Positions 7,801 to 15,679 of a stretch of 32,252 nucleotides of DNA are shown here, piece after piece. Position numbers and translations under genes: made by a program. Under the pieces are notes generated by a model that was not told where the DNA came from, searched no databases, and was given only the letters and a program-made list of their open reading frames with translations. Origin of the DNA: Alphaproteobacteria bacterium (GTDB lineage: Bacteria; Pseudomonadota; Alphaproteobacteria; UBA9655); the NCBI GenBank assembly GCA_021731585.1, contig JAKFXB010000091.1, positions 1 through 32,252 on the forward strand, given 5' to 3'. The number at the start of each line of letters is the position of its first letter. Position 1 is the stretch's first letter.

Positions 7801-7913
7801 GGGAACTGCCTTAAAGAAAGCCGTGTATAAGAGACGCCGCCAATCATGAGGAGGATAATAGACATCACGGTGGCTAAAACAGGACGGCGTATGAGAAGCT
7901 CTATAAATTTCAT
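4809..7913 (-). CDS. RND efflux pump, inner-membrane transporter (HAE1/AcrB type), pump 1
   Basis: A 1034-residue proton-driven exporter. It shows the family layout: TM1 at the N terminus (FIELLIRRPVLATVMSIILL), a large periplasmic domain, TM2-6, a second periplasmic domain and TM8-12. Relay residues are present: an Asp pair in TM4 (LVVDDAIVVLENI, about residue 400) and the TM10 Lys in IGLITKHGILIVDFAN. The GAxP-type motif (ALTLAAVYAPIAL) and the C-terminal segment (RLRPILMTTFAMVFGAVPLA) are typical. Its ATG overlaps the stop codon of the adaptor gene (ATGA, 7910-7913), so the two are translationally coupled. No TolC-like gene is in the window. Substrates are not predictable; HAE1 members usually export drugs or other hydrophobic compounds rather than metals. 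Confidence 0.93.
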   Translation of the reverse strand: MKFIELLIRRPVLATVMSIILLMIGGVSYTRLSLRQFPEVDKPIISVTTSMEGASPQIIEAQITRPLEETLGGIEGLDYMTSRSETENSLIKLNFKVDRDIDLAAADVRDRLQKVRNKLPDEADDPLIKKADADAAPIIYLSLFSNKKSVNDLADYAHRFLESELQTIKGVASVEIFGGGNLEMHLILDPIRLNAYKVTATDIAAALKRQNIKKPAGRLTGEEREFTLTTSTSLTTPVQFNNMVIAEKEGRIIRLKDVGFAELNSEDKRFSSRFNGNNAVSIGIVKKSVANPLEVKKGVVEKIDQIREHLPSGTEIEISSDKTVFIQKSIEHVYRTIWEATFLVVVVVFLFLRSIRASIIPLVTIPVSLVGAFILMFLFGFTINILTLLALVLAIGLVVDDAIVVLENIYRYIEEGEKPFDAAIKGAKEISFAVVAMTLTLAAVYAPIALSSGITGRLFTEFALTLAGAVIISGFVALTLTPTMCAHLLTHHDHQTLKGHRFAEVYQAFYEKIGLWLDKLDQGYATLLTLVLQKRLWVVLGGLFIALVGLYLAVFQLKRELTPAEDQGVLRTTADPPYGATLKYIEKYTNQMDKILSSVPELVKRMTIVQVGDFTYSNNTMLPWDERKRSCSEVEKAITPELKKIIGLDVSARCENRSVIGGGSGFDLSFVIQTTRSYEDLADQMQKVWAAMAQHPGIGNIRPDMGEAGEDFKVQVDVEKAATLGIEPDVIAQTLDTLIGGRRSTTFERESKQYPVKVLVGEEFRRSAENVLEMTVKGQRNNKETLVPLKDIIDVISTVTTPEIRHFEGLRSVTLDANLKDGYGLGQVLDDIKRVAEKILPDGYQTTVSGETRDYLKETYTIYLIFGLAIAFIFLVMAAQFESFIDPFIIILSVPLSLAGALFTLWIFPSGTLNIYSQIGLVTLIGLITKHGILIVDFANKLQLQGKTSLEAVIEASRLRLRPILMTTFAMVFGAVPLAYSSGAGAETREQIGLVIVGGMSFGTFFTLFVIPVVYTYLSRKAPLPSSRKKQKNH

Positions 7914-8983
7914 TTTTTCTCTGGGGTTGTTTTTTCTAGGTTAACAACGTTGACTTCATCGCCATCTCTCAATTTAAATTGACCGGCAGCGACCACTAAA
8001 TCATTGGCTTTGACACCGTGGGTGATTTCAACATCATTACCGTCTCTCATTCCTGTACTGACTGTGGAACGTACGGCCACATTATCCACAACGAGCATGA
8101 CATATTCTTCTTCACCTTCGTGTTCAATGGCTGTTGCGGGGATAAGAACAGCATTTTCAATTTTTCCGGCAAGCACGAGGACGCGTGCAAATTCACCAGG
8201 GCGATAGGAAAGGTCCGTGTTAGGCATTTCAGCGCGAATGGTAATGGTACGGGTGTTTTCCTCGATTTCAGGGGCGATGGTTTTAATGGTGGCTTCAAGG
8301 GGGAGAATATCAAAATCTTCAATCGTTACATCCACAATGTCCCCTTCATGGACAAAAGGAAGATAGGATTCAGGAATGCTGAAATCCACGTTGATGGGAT
8401 CTAAATCCACAAGATTCGCAAGTTCAACGGATTCGGAAACAAGAGCGCCAACGCTAACTTCGCTAAGTCCCATAACGCCTTCGAAAGGAGCTTTAATGAG
8501 GGTGTTTTCAAGTTGAATTTTAGCTTCATCGAGATGAGCTTGAGCAATCATCATTTCCGCATAGGTTTTATCTCTTTCCTGAAGAGTGCCAAATTTTCTC
8601 TCTAAAAGTTTAATTGCACGGTTATAGTTTTCCCGATTCACCATAAGTTGGGCTTCCGCTTCAGCAACTTTGGCTTTGTATATCCCGTCTTCAATTTTGA
8701 AGAGGGGATCTCCAGCTTTAACTCTGGCGCCTCCTTGAAAATAAATTTTTTCAATTTTTCCATTTACTTGGGGACGAAGAGTGACAGATTGAATGGCGGT
8801 AAGACTTCCAACTGTACTTATGCGTCTAAGAATGGGCCCCGTTTTTGCCTGGACAGCTTCAACAGGAGTAGGTTCTTTAAAAGTAATTTCTGCAACTTCT
8901 TTTCCTTTTTTAAGCCAGAGAATGGCTCCTAGGCCTAGTCCGCAGATAACAAGAGCAATTATTATTTTTTTATAGGTTTTCAT
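7910..8983 (-). CDS. RND pump 1 periplasmic adaptor (membrane fusion protein)
   Basis: A 357-residue adaptor linking the inner-membrane pump to an outer-membrane channel. An N-terminal membrane anchor (residues 7-24, IIIALVICGLGLGAILWL) is followed by a split lipoyl-like domain (about 55-95 and 160-190; PQVNGKIEKIYFQGGARVKAGDPLF, then APFEGVMGL) around a short alpha-helical hairpin. A beta-barrel domain (about 195-275) and a membrane-proximal domain (to about 345) complete it. There is no lipobox cysteine, so it is anchored by the uncleaved helix. It is first in the operon. Upstream lies a 113-bp divergent region with an inverted repeat at 9035-9053 that could be its operator. The Shine-Dalgarno is weak. 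Confidence 0.92.
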   Translation of the reverse strand: MKTYKKIIIALVICGLGLGAILWLKKGKEVAEITFKEPTPVEAVQAKTGPILRRISTVGSLTAIQSVTLRPQVNGKIEKIYFQGGARVKAGDPLFKIEDGIYKAKVAEAEAQLMVNRENYNRAIKLLERKFGTLQERDKTYAEMMIAQAHLDEAKIQLENTLIKAPFEGVMGLSEVSVGALVSESVELANLVDLDPINVDFSIPESYLPFVHEGDIVDVTIEDFDILPLEATIKTIAPEIEENTRTITIRAEMPNTDLSYRPGEFARVLVLAGKIENAVLIPATAIEHEGEEEYVMLVVDNVAVRSTVSTGMRDGNDVEITHGVKANDLVVAAGQFKLRDGDEVNVVNLEKTTPEKK

Positions 8984-9034
8984 GTCGCATTCTCTGTGTA
9001 AAATAAGCTTAAACTTTTAATCGTTTTTTCTTTA

Positions 9035-9053
9035 TTCTGGTAGCTTACCAGAA
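9035..9053. promoter_or_regulatory. 19-bp interrupted palindrome, candidate operator
   Basis: TTCTGGTA (9035-9042), spacer GCT, TACCAGAA (9046-9053): perfect 8-base arms in the region between the divergent efflux operon and chpT-like gene. The size and symmetry suit a dimeric repressor such as TetR or MarR, but no such gene is nearby in the window. Confidence 0.4.
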
Positions 9054-9059
9054 AATTTG

Positions 9060-9074
9060 TTAACAAGATGTTAA
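9060..9074 (+). promoter_or_regulatory. CtrA-type box TTAA-N7-TTAA in front of chpT
   Basis: TTAA (9060-9063), seven bases CAAGATG, TTAA (9071-9074), ending 22 bases before the chpT-like ATG. ChpT passes phosphate to CtrA in other Alphaproteobacteria, so a CtrA site here would form a feedback loop. It overlaps a 10-base palindrome TTGTTAACAA (9057-9066). Confidence 0.45.
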
Positions 9075-9096
9075 AATATATATAGGGAAATTATAA

Positions 9097-9741
9097 ATGG
9101 CACCAGAATTTTCTCTTCGTTTAGCTGAACTTCTTTCTTCTCGCCTTTGTCATGACCTTGTGACGCCTATTGGGGCAATTAATACGGGGTTGGAGCTTTT
9201 TCAAGAGAATATGGTTGATTTATCTCAGGATTCTGTGGAAATTATGGGCCTTATTCAGCATAGTTCTCAAGTTGCTTCTTCTCGATTAAGTTTTTTTCGG
9301 ACAGCCTTTGGATCAAGTGGAGAGCGTACATCTTTTGGAGAAGCGCGGGCACTCATCGAAAATTATTTTTCCCGAAGCAAAATCGAATTTGAATGGAAAA
9401 GTCCTTTTCAAGAAGATTTAATTCTTGAAAATTGGGGTCGGTTGCTTCTCAATTCTGTCTTATGGGTCAGTGAGTGTGCGCCAAAGGGGGGAATAATTCA
9501 AGTCACCCTCCCTGATGAGGTGTCAGCCAAACTCTCACTCGGGCTGAATACGGATTCCATCATTTTGCACCAAGGAACTGTTGAGGCTTTAGAGGGCAGA
9601 GTTCCTTTGAGTGAACTAACACCTCGGACAATTCCTTGTTATTTGATTCATAGTTTGGTTAAGAAAATCAAGGGTCTTCTGGAATGTCGTAAGACAGAAT
9701 TGCCTTCAGGGTTGCTCTTAGAAATAAGAGGAAGAAAATAA
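9097..9741 (+). CDS. chpT: ChpT-like histidine phosphotransferase
   Basis: A 214-residue cytosolic protein. The N terminus matches the alphaproteobacterial ChpT helix carrying the phosphorylated His: SRLCHDLVTPIGAINTGLELF, with His at residue 19. The rest resembles the degenerate histidine-kinase-like C-terminal domain of this family, without a recognisable ATP-binding G-box (GLLLEIRGR end). In Caulobacter, ChpT relays phosphate from CckA to CtrA and CpdR to control the cell cycle. Shine-Dalgarno AGGGAAA precedes the ATG. Its stop codon directly abuts the GTG of lysA (9742), so the two are cotranscribed. A CtrA-type box lies in its promoter region. CckA and CtrA are not in this window. Confidence 0.85.
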   Translation: MAPEFSLRLAELLSSRLCHDLVTPIGAINTGLELFQENMVDLSQDSVEIMGLIQHSSQVASSRLSFFRTAFGSSGERTSFGEARALIENYFSRSKIEFEWKSPFQEDLILENWGRLLLNSVLWVSECAPKGGIIQVTLPDEVSAKLSLGLNTDSIILHQGTVEALEGRVPLSELTPRTIPCYLIHSLVKKIKGLLECRKTELPSGLLLEIRGRK

Positions 9742-11124
9742 GTGAAAATTCAAGAAAAAGATAGAGTAGGTCTTTGGACTAAACTAAAAGGTTATTCTAT
9801 TAATGGAAAAGGGCATTTGACGCTTCGTGGGGTTGATTTAGTTGATCTTGCTGGCTTGAGTGATCGTCCACTTTATGTTTTTGATGAATTGGCTCTTCGC
9901 GAGAATCTGCATCTTTATAAGAAGGCCTTAAAACTTTTTTATCCAAAATCTGCGTCCGTTTTTTATGCGTCAAAAGCTTTTTTGAATCTAGCTATGGGCT
10001 CGCTGCTCAAGCAAGAAGAGGTTGGCATTGATGTTTGCTCAGAAGGGGAGCTTTTTATTGCACAGAAGGCTAAAATCCTTCCCCAAGATATCATCATGCA
10101 TGGAAATAATAAGTCGGAAAGAGAACTCACCGCTGCCGTTAAGTATGGCGTTAAACGGATCATTGTTGATAACTTTGATGAGCTTATCTTACTTGAAAAA
10201 ATTGTCTCAGAATTAAAGAGGGAGTGCGCTGTTTTATTTAGAATCAATCCTGAAGTTGAGGTTGAAACTCATAAGTATATTGCAACTGCTGTCAAAGAAT
10301 CAAAATTTGGCTTTTATAGGGATCAAAATCGTATCCCTGAGTACATTCAAAAGGTGTGCACTAGCGGTTATATTAAGTTTAAAGGCATTCACTTTCATCT
10401 GGGGTCAAATATACTTAAGGCTTCTTTTTATGAGGAAGCTATTGATAAAGTAGGAGAGTACTTAGCGTTCTTAAAGGATAAAGGATTTTGTGTTGAAGAA
10501 CTAAATATTGGTGGAGGTCTTGGAATTGCTTATGAAGATCATGATTCCATTCCTGATATTCATCATTTTGTTAAAGTGCTTTGTGAAAAACTCATCCTTA
10601 CATGTAAAAAGAAAGATATCGATTTACCGCACTTAATGCTTGAGCCGGGCCGTTCTATTGTCGGGCAAGCAGGATGTACCCTTTATAGCATAGGAACCAT
10701 TAAAGAAGGGGATGAGATAGTTTATTCTGCTGCCGTGAATGGAGGTATGACAGATAATTTAAGGATTGCTCTTTATCAAGCTAAATATACGGGTGTCGTT
10801 GCAAATAAAATGACCTCTTCTGAAAAAAAACGACCCTATAAAATTGTAGGCAAGTGTTGTGAAACGGGAGATATTTTAATAGAAAATATTCATCTTCCTC
10901 CTTGCGTTGCTGGAGATGTATTTGTTGTTTTTTCAACGGGAGCTTATACCCACTCCTTAGCTAGTAACTACAATAAACATCCTCTTCCTGGTATCGTATT
11001 TGTGAGAGAAGGAGCTTATGACTATGTTTCACGAGAACAAAGTTTAGAAGATCTCATCTCCTTTGATAGAATTCCGCCGCATTTGCTTGATAAACTCGAT
11101 ACTCATTTAGATAACGAAAGATAA
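9742..11124 (+). CDS. lysA: diaminopimelate decarboxylase
   Basis: A 460-residue fold-type III PLP enzyme converting meso-diaminopimelate to L-lysine, the last step of lysine synthesis. The PLP lysine is K78 in FYASKAF. Further family landmarks are GIDVCSEGEL, the HGNNKS loop, HFHLGSNI, the glycine-rich GGGLGIAY, LEPGRSIVG, the catalytic Cys region KCCETGDIL and the Tyr-containing STGAYTHSLASNYN. The start is GTG, with AGAGGAAG 9 bases upstream, immediately after the chpT stop. The N-terminal extension (KGHLTLRGVDLVDLA) and NGGMTDNLR motif recall Firmicute-type LysA more than the short alphaproteobacterial form. That is an impression from motifs and suggests possible lateral transfer. Confidence 0.92.
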   Translation: MKIQEKDRVGLWTKLKGYSINGKGHLTLRGVDLVDLAGLSDRPLYVFDELALRENLHLYKKALKLFYPKSASVFYASKAFLNLAMGSLLKQEEVGIDVCSEGELFIAQKAKILPQDIIMHGNNKSERELTAAVKYGVKRIIVDNFDELILLEKIVSELKRECAVLFRINPEVEVETHKYIATAVKESKFGFYRDQNRIPEYIQKVCTSGYIKFKGIHFHLGSNILKASFYEEAIDKVGEYLAFLKDKGFCVEELNIGGGLGIAYEDHDSIPDIHHFVKVLCEKLILTCKKKDIDLPHLMLEPGRSIVGQAGCTLYSIGTIKEGDEIVYSAAVNGGMTDNLRIALYQAKYTGVVANKMTSSEKKRPYKIVGKCCETGDILIENIHLPPCVAGDVFVVFSTGAYTHSLASNYNKHPLPGIVFVREGAYDYVSREQSLEDLISFDRIPPHLLDKLDTHLDNER

Positions 11125-11136
11125 GGCTTTTATTTT

Positions 11137-12396
11137 ATGCTTCCTCTCTCCTCAACCCTACCTGAATATACCGTCTCTGAGCTTTCTTTCGCGCTGAAAA
11201 AAACTGTTGAAGCAGGGTTTTCTCGTGTGCGCGTTCGAGGAGAGATTTCAGGGCTAAAACGTCATACCTCAGGACATGTGTACTTTGCCTTAAAAGACAA
11301 TGATGCTGTATTAGATGCTGTGTGTTGGCGTGGAAGCTTTGGGGGACTTTCCTTGACCCCTCAAGATGGCATGGAGGTTATTGCTATTGGGAGGCTTACA
11401 ACCTATCCAGGGCGCTCAAAGTATCAAATTGTTGTCGAAGGGATGGAGCTTGCAGGGGAAGGGGCTCTTTTAAAGCTTTTAGAAGAGCGAAAGCGCAAAC
11501 TTACAGCAGAAGGCCTTTTTGAGGGGGCATTGAAAAAGCCGCTTCCTTTTCTTCCCGATAGAATTGGAATCATTACATCTCCCACAGGTGCTGTCATTCA
11601 AGATATTTTGCACCGCCTCGCTGATCGTTTTCCTCTTCCTGTCTTGCTATGGCCCGTAGCTGTCCAAGGAGAAGGGGCATCAATACAAATTGCAACCGCA
11701 GTTAAAGGGTTTAATGAGCTAGAAATTAAACCCGATGTTTTGATTATTGCGCGAGGAGGAGGAAGTTTAGAGGATCTTTGGGCTTTTAATGAGGAAAATG
11801 TCGTCAGGGCCGTTGCGGCAAGTCATATTCCTGTGATTTCAGCTGTTGGCCATGAAACCGATGTGACCCTTGTTGATTTTGCCGCCGATAAAAGGGCTCC
11901 TACACCAACAGCAGCTGCGGAGTTCGCGGTTCCCGTCAGATCTCAGTTGACGCAAACTTTTTTGCAATATGGTCTTCAGTTGGCAACCCATTTGAATCAT
12001 ATTCTTTCTCTTTATGAGAGTCAGCTTGAGGCCTTACGGCGAGGGATGCCTCCTTTAGGTGCTTGGCTTGAGGAGCGTACCCAAAAGCTGGACGATTTAT
12101 TCGAGCGATTAGTCAATGGAGAAGTAAGGGTTATACAGTACCAAGCGACCGCTCTTGAACATTTATCTCATCGTCTTACGCCTCCCTTAATGCACGTTTT
12201 ACAGAAAGCTGAACAACGATTTATTGCTCTTGCTCAACTTTTAGAGAGCTATTCCTACACACGGGTCCTTGAGCGTGGCTTTGCCTTTGTTACAAAGGGT
12301 GAGCAGATACTTGTTTCTTCCAAGTCTATGGTCACATCTCATGAAATAGCTCAGATTCATTTTCATGACGGAAAGGTAGATGTGGAAATCTTATAG
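11137..12396 (+). CDS. xseA: exodeoxyribonuclease VII large subunit
   Basis: A 419-residue catalytic subunit of ExoVII, which degrades single-stranded DNA into oligonucleotides. The N-terminal OB-fold (about 10-105: YTVSELSFALKKTVE, VRGEISGLKRHTSGHVYFALKD) is followed by the catalytic domain with RIGIITSPTGAVIQDILHR, IARGGGSLEDLWAFNEE and ISAVGHETDVTLVDFAADKRAPTPTAAAE. A coiled-coil region then runs from about 265 to 365, and the C-terminal segment RGFAFVTKG closes the protein. Length is slightly below the E. coli protein (about 456). It starts 12 bases after lysA and is probably in the same operon. The small subunit xseB is not here. Confidence 0.95.
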   Translation: MLPLSSTLPEYTVSELSFALKKTVEAGFSRVRVRGEISGLKRHTSGHVYFALKDNDAVLDAVCWRGSFGGLSLTPQDGMEVIAIGRLTTYPGRSKYQIVVEGMELAGEGALLKLLEERKRKLTAEGLFEGALKKPLPFLPDRIGIITSPTGAVIQDILHRLADRFPLPVLLWPVAVQGEGASIQIATAVKGFNELEIKPDVLIIARGGGSLEDLWAFNEENVVRAVAASHIPVISAVGHETDVTLVDFAADKRAPTPTAAAEFAVPVRSQLTQTFLQYGLQLATHLNHILSLYESQLEALRRGMPPLGAWLEERTQKLDDLFERLVNGEVRVIQYQATALEHLSHRLTPPLMHVLQKAEQRFIALAQLLESYSYTRVLERGFAFVTKGEQILVSSKSMVTSHEIAQIHFHDGKVDVEIL

Positions 12397-12512
12397 TTAT
12401 TAATAGTTTATTTGAAGATTTTTAACTTTCCCCATTTGCGATGAAATAATGATGTAAATTATCTTAATTTTTTGGTATCATGCAGACGATAATATAAGAA
12501 AAGGGAATTTTT

Positions 12513-12818
12513 ATGAAGACTTCGACTCTTACGCGCGCAGATATCGTTGATACTCTCGTTAGGGAAGTCGATTTGCCCCGTCAACAGGCAAGTGATCTTT
12601 TAGAATTTGTTCTAGAGAGTATGATTCAGTCCTTGGCCAAAAAGAGAAGTGTAAAGATTTCATCTTTTGGATCTTTTTATGCTCGTCAAAAGGCAAAACG
12701 TGTTGGGCGGAACCCAAAAACTGGGCATGAAGCCATCATTACTCCGCGACGCGTTGTTTCCTTTAAGCCTTCTCAATATATGAAGGAAAAAGTACAAAGG
12801 CGTAAAGCTTCGGAGTAA
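12513..12818 (+). CDS. ihfA: integration host factor alpha-like (HU/IHF family)
   Basis: A 101-residue nucleoid protein of the HU/IHF family that bends DNA. The N-terminal helices (LTRADIVDTLVREVDLPRQQASDLLEFV) form the dimer core. The GSFYARQKAKRVGRNPKTG region forms the beta arm, with the conserved Pro in RNPKTG that intercalates into DNA, and RRVVSFKPSQYMKEKV closes the fold. The T-L-T-R-A-D start and the ITPRRVVSFKPSQ strand favour IHF-alpha over HU. An AAAGGGAA Shine-Dalgarno precedes the ATG. The 116 bases upstream of the gene are AT-rich and probably contain its own promoter, which I cannot place precisely. Confidence 0.85.
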   Translation: MKTSTLTRADIVDTLVREVDLPRQQASDLLEFVLESMIQSLAKKRSVKISSFGSFYARQKAKRVGRNPKTGHEAIITPRRVVSFKPSQYMKEKVQRRKASE

Positions 12819-12952
12819 GAATTATTATATATACTCAAAGGATTTCAAGTTGCCGGGCAGATCTTAAATGCCATAAGGAAAAAAAATTCATTGGACTTCA
12901 ACCTTAAAATTCCAGTACTTTGTGTAAAATTAAAACAAGGTTTTGTGAAGGT

Positions 12953-13579
12953 ATGTTATTTCCTCTTTTGTTTTTCAAAGGTGCATTGATAGGCTTTCTA
13001 ATCGCAGCGCCTGTTGGACCTATTGGTATTTTATGTATTCGACGCACCCTTTCAGGGCGATATTTATTGGGCTTAGCCACAGGGTTAGGTGCGGGGGTTG
13101 CTGATACATTTTATGGGGCTGTTGCGGGATTCAGTTTGGCCGCAGTTTCAGATTTTATTGACACCTATAATGTATTCTTGCGACTTGTTGGTGGCATTCT
13201 TTTGGCGTGGCTTGGCGTTTATATTTATAGAGCCCCACCACGGTATGATGATTTAGATAATGGGTCGCAGGAAACGCTTTTTCACGGTTTTATGAGCGCT
13301 TTCTTTTTAACCATTTCTAATCCCATCACGTTGCTTGTTTTTGCGGCTGCCTTTGCGGCTGTTGGCGTTTCAACAGCGAATGACTCCTTTGCGCAGAGTT
13401 TAACCCTTGTGACGGGTGTCTTTTTTGGGGCGACGGCCTGGTGGTTTTCATTAAGCACAGGGGTTCATCTCATGCACCATATGCTTTCAGATACCCAATT
13501 ATTGTGGATCAATCGTGTCTCGGGCGTTCTGTTGGTAGGATTTTCAATTTTTATGCTTTTAAGCCTTTATTTAGGTTAA
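12953..13579 (+). CDS. LysE family exporter (second)
   Basis: A 208-residue membrane protein of the LysE family. Family signature: FLIAAPVGPIGILCIRRTL near the N terminus, then GLGAGVADTFYGAVAGFSL, a short hydrophilic loop (RAPPRYDDLDNGSQE, about 100-115), GFMSAFFLTISNPITLLVFAAAFAAVG and two more hydrophobic helices. The frame is open from a TTG 33 bases upstream, but the ATG at 12953 starts directly before the first TM helix, as in relatives, and has GAAGG close ahead. It is the same superfamily as 891-1520 but a different branch, with NPITL instead of NPK. Substrate unknown. Confidence 0.88.
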   Translation: MLFPLLFFKGALIGFLIAAPVGPIGILCIRRTLSGRYLLGLATGLGAGVADTFYGAVAGFSLAAVSDFIDTYNVFLRLVGGILLAWLGVYIYRAPPRYDDLDNGSQETLFHGFMSAFFLTISNPITLLVFAAAFAAVGVSTANDSFAQSLTLVTGVFFGATAWWFSLSTGVHLMHHMLSDTQLLWINRVSGVLLVGFSIFMLLSLYLG

Positions 13580-13649
13580 AACTGGGTTGTCAATGAGGCC
13601 ATTTCTGAGTAACCATGAGAGATAAAATTGTAATAGGAAAGGGTACATT

Positions 13650-14636
13650 TTGCCAAAGTTACTTACTCAAAAGGAAGCTTTAAAAGCTTACCGTGACATG
13701 CTTTTAATTCGGCGTTTTGAAGAGCGCGCCTCTCAGCTATACGGTATGGGGCTTATTGCGGGGTTTTGCCACCTTTATATTGGTCAAGAAGCTGTTGTTG
13801 TGGGGATCCAATCGGTTTTAAAATCTCAAGATACGGTCATTACAGCCTATCGCGACCATGGACACATGCTGGCCTGTGATATGGATCCCAAGGGCGTAAT
13901 GGCGGAGTTGACTGGCCGTAGCGGGGGCTATTCCAAAGGAAAAGGAGGCTCTATGCATATGTTTAGCCGTGAGAAGAATTTCTTTGGAGGCCACGGTATT
14001 GTTGGTGCTCAAATTCCCATTGGAGCAGGTCTTGCCTTTGCCCACAAGTACAAAGAAGACAAAGGCGTTTGTATTGCCTCCATGGGTGATGGAGCCTCCA
14101 ACCAAGGGCAAGTCTATGAATCCTACAACATGGCTGCTCTTTGGGGGCTTCCCGTTGTCTATGTGATTGAAAATAATCACTATGGTATGGGCACATCCGT
14201 TGAGAGATCTTCAGCAGGTCCTAACTATTATGGTCGAGGCCAGGGCTGGGGTATTCCTGGAGAAAAGGTTGATGGGATGAGATTAATGGAGGTTATGGCG
14301 GCGGCTCAGCGAGCCACCGATCATGCGCGCTCTGGAAAAGGGCCGTATATCCTTGAATTTGATACCTATCGCTACCGAGGTCATTCCATGTCTGATCCTG
14401 CAAAATACCGTTCAAAAGAGGAAGTGGAAGAAGTTAAAATCCATCGAGATCCTATCGACTATTTTAGAACTTATATGACTGAAACGTTGAAAATTAAAGA
14501 GGCTCAAATCAAAGTCATCGATGATGAAGTAAAAAAAACGGTTTTGGAAGCAGTTGAGTTCTCAAAAACTTCCCCTGAGCCGGATCCCTCAGAGCTTTAT
14601 ACCGATATTCTTAAAGAGGAAGCCCCCCTCCAATGA
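13650..14636 (+). CDS. pdhA: pyruvate dehydrogenase E1 component, alpha subunit
   Basis: A 328-residue thiamine-diphosphate subunit of pyruvate dehydrogenase, which decarboxylates pyruvate and acetylates the E2 lipoyl group. The TPP-binding motif runs from MGDGASNQG (about 147) to [24 protein letters not shown] matches the regulatory loop region of E1-alpha. The start is TTG with AGGAAAGGG six bases ahead, so the assignment is firm despite the rare codon. It overlaps pdhB by four bases (ATGA). Length and lack of an N-terminal transit-like extension match bacterial pdhA. Confidence 0.95.
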   Translation: MPKLLTQKEALKAYRDMLLIRRFEERASQLYGMGLIAGFCHLYIGQEAVVVGIQSVLKSQDTVITAYRDHGHMLACDMDPKGVMAELTGRSGGYSKGKGGSMHMFSREKNFFGGHGIVGAQIPIGAGLAFAHKYKEDKGVCIASMGDGASNQGQVYESYNMAALWGLPVVYVIENNHYGMGTSVERSSAGPNYYGRGQGWGIPGEKVDGMRLMEVMAAAQRATDHARSGKGPYILEFDTYRYRGHSMSDPAKYRSKEEVEEVKIHRDPIDYFRTYMTETLKIKEAQIKVIDDEVKKTVLEAVEFSKTSPEPDPSELYTDILKEEAPLQ

Positions 14637-15664
14637 CAGCAAACCAAAGAGAAGATATACCGATGACTGATTCATCCCTTGTTACACTGACCGTTAGAGA
14701 AGCTCTTCGTGATGGAATGGCCGAAGAAATGATCCGCGATGAGTCCGTCTTTTTGATGGGTGAAGAGGTCGCTGAATACAATGGGGCTTACAAAGTTAGC
14801 CAAGGCCTTTTGGACCAGTTTGGAGCCAAGCGCGTTGTGGATACCCCTATCACGGAGCATGGTTTTGCAGGGCTTGGCGTGGGAGCGGCCTTTGGCGGTC
14901 TTCGCCCTATTGTGGAATTCATGACTTTTAACTTTTCCATGCAAGCCATCGATCAAATCATCAACTCGGCGGCAAAGACCCTTTATATGTCTGGCGGTCA
15001 AATGGGCTGCCCCATTGTCTTTCGTGGTCCCAATGGCGCGGCCTCTCGTGTTGGCGCTCAGCATTCTCATTGTTATGCTAGCTGGTATGCCCACTGTCCG
15101 GGACTGAAAGTCATCAGCCCCTATAGCGCCGGCGATGCCAAGGCACTCTTAAAGGCCGCAATCCGTGATCCTAACCCGGTTGTTTTTTTAGAAAATGAGC
15201 TTCTCTATGGGCGGAGTTTTGATGATGTTTCTCAAGACCCGGACTATGTTTTGCCTATTGGAAAAGCTTTGATCAGACGAGAAGGAAAAGACGTCACTTT
15301 GACGGCTTTTTCCATTATGGTGGGTAAGGCGTTGGAGGCGGCTGACCGTTTGGCAGAAGAGGGGATTGAGGCTGAAGTCATTGATTTGCGCACCCTTCGT
15401 CCCCTTGATGTGGAGACAATTGTCGAATCAGTCATGAAAACAAACCGGATTGTTTCCATTGAGGAAAGTTGGCCCTTTGCCGGGATTGGATCAGAAATGG
15501 CAGCCCTGATGATGGAGCATGCTTTTGATTATTTAGATGCTCCCGTTTTGCGGGTAACAGGCGCGGATGTGCCTATGCCTTATGCAGCTAATTTGGAGCA
15601 TTTAGCTCTCCCACAGGTTGAATCTATAGTAGAAGCAGCGAAAGCTGTATGTTATCGTTCTTAA
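14633..15664 (+). CDS. pdhB: pyruvate dehydrogenase E1 component, beta subunit
   Basis: A 343-residue partner of PdhA. Conserved blocks are [87 protein letters not shown], and near the C terminus [19 protein letters not shown]. Many alphaproteobacterial PdhB proteins carry an N-terminal lipoyl domain; this one begins directly with the E1-beta fold, as in Rickettsia. The start at 14633 overlaps the pdhA stop; a second in-frame ATG at 14663 (MTDSSLV) is a credible alternative. Confidence 0.95.
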   Translation: MTANQREDIPMTDSSLVTLTVREALRDGMAEEMIRDESVFLMGEEVAEYNGAYKVSQGLLDQFGAKRVVDTPITEHGFAGLGVGAAFGGLRPIVEFMTFNFSMQAIDQIINSAAKTLYMSGGQMGCPIVFRGPNGAASRVGAQHSHCYASWYAHCPGLKVISPYSAGDAKALLKAAIRDPNPVVFLENELLYGRSFDDVSQDPDYVLPIGKALIRREGKDVTLTAFSIMVGKALEAADRLAEEGIEAEVIDLRTLRPLDVETIVESVMKTNRIVSIEESWPFAGIGSEMAALMMEHAFDYLDAPVLRVTGADVPMPYAANLEHLALPQVESIVEAAKAVCYRS

Positions 15665-15679
15665 AAAAAAGGATTTGGG

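Noticed and set aside
8018-8404. Plus-strand 128-codon frame
   Set aside because: Antisense to the RND adaptor gene, whose lipoyl and barrel domains are unambiguous.
14672-15094. Minus-strand 140-codon frame
   Set aside because: Shadow of pdhB; no start signal and composition derived from conserved PdhB codons.
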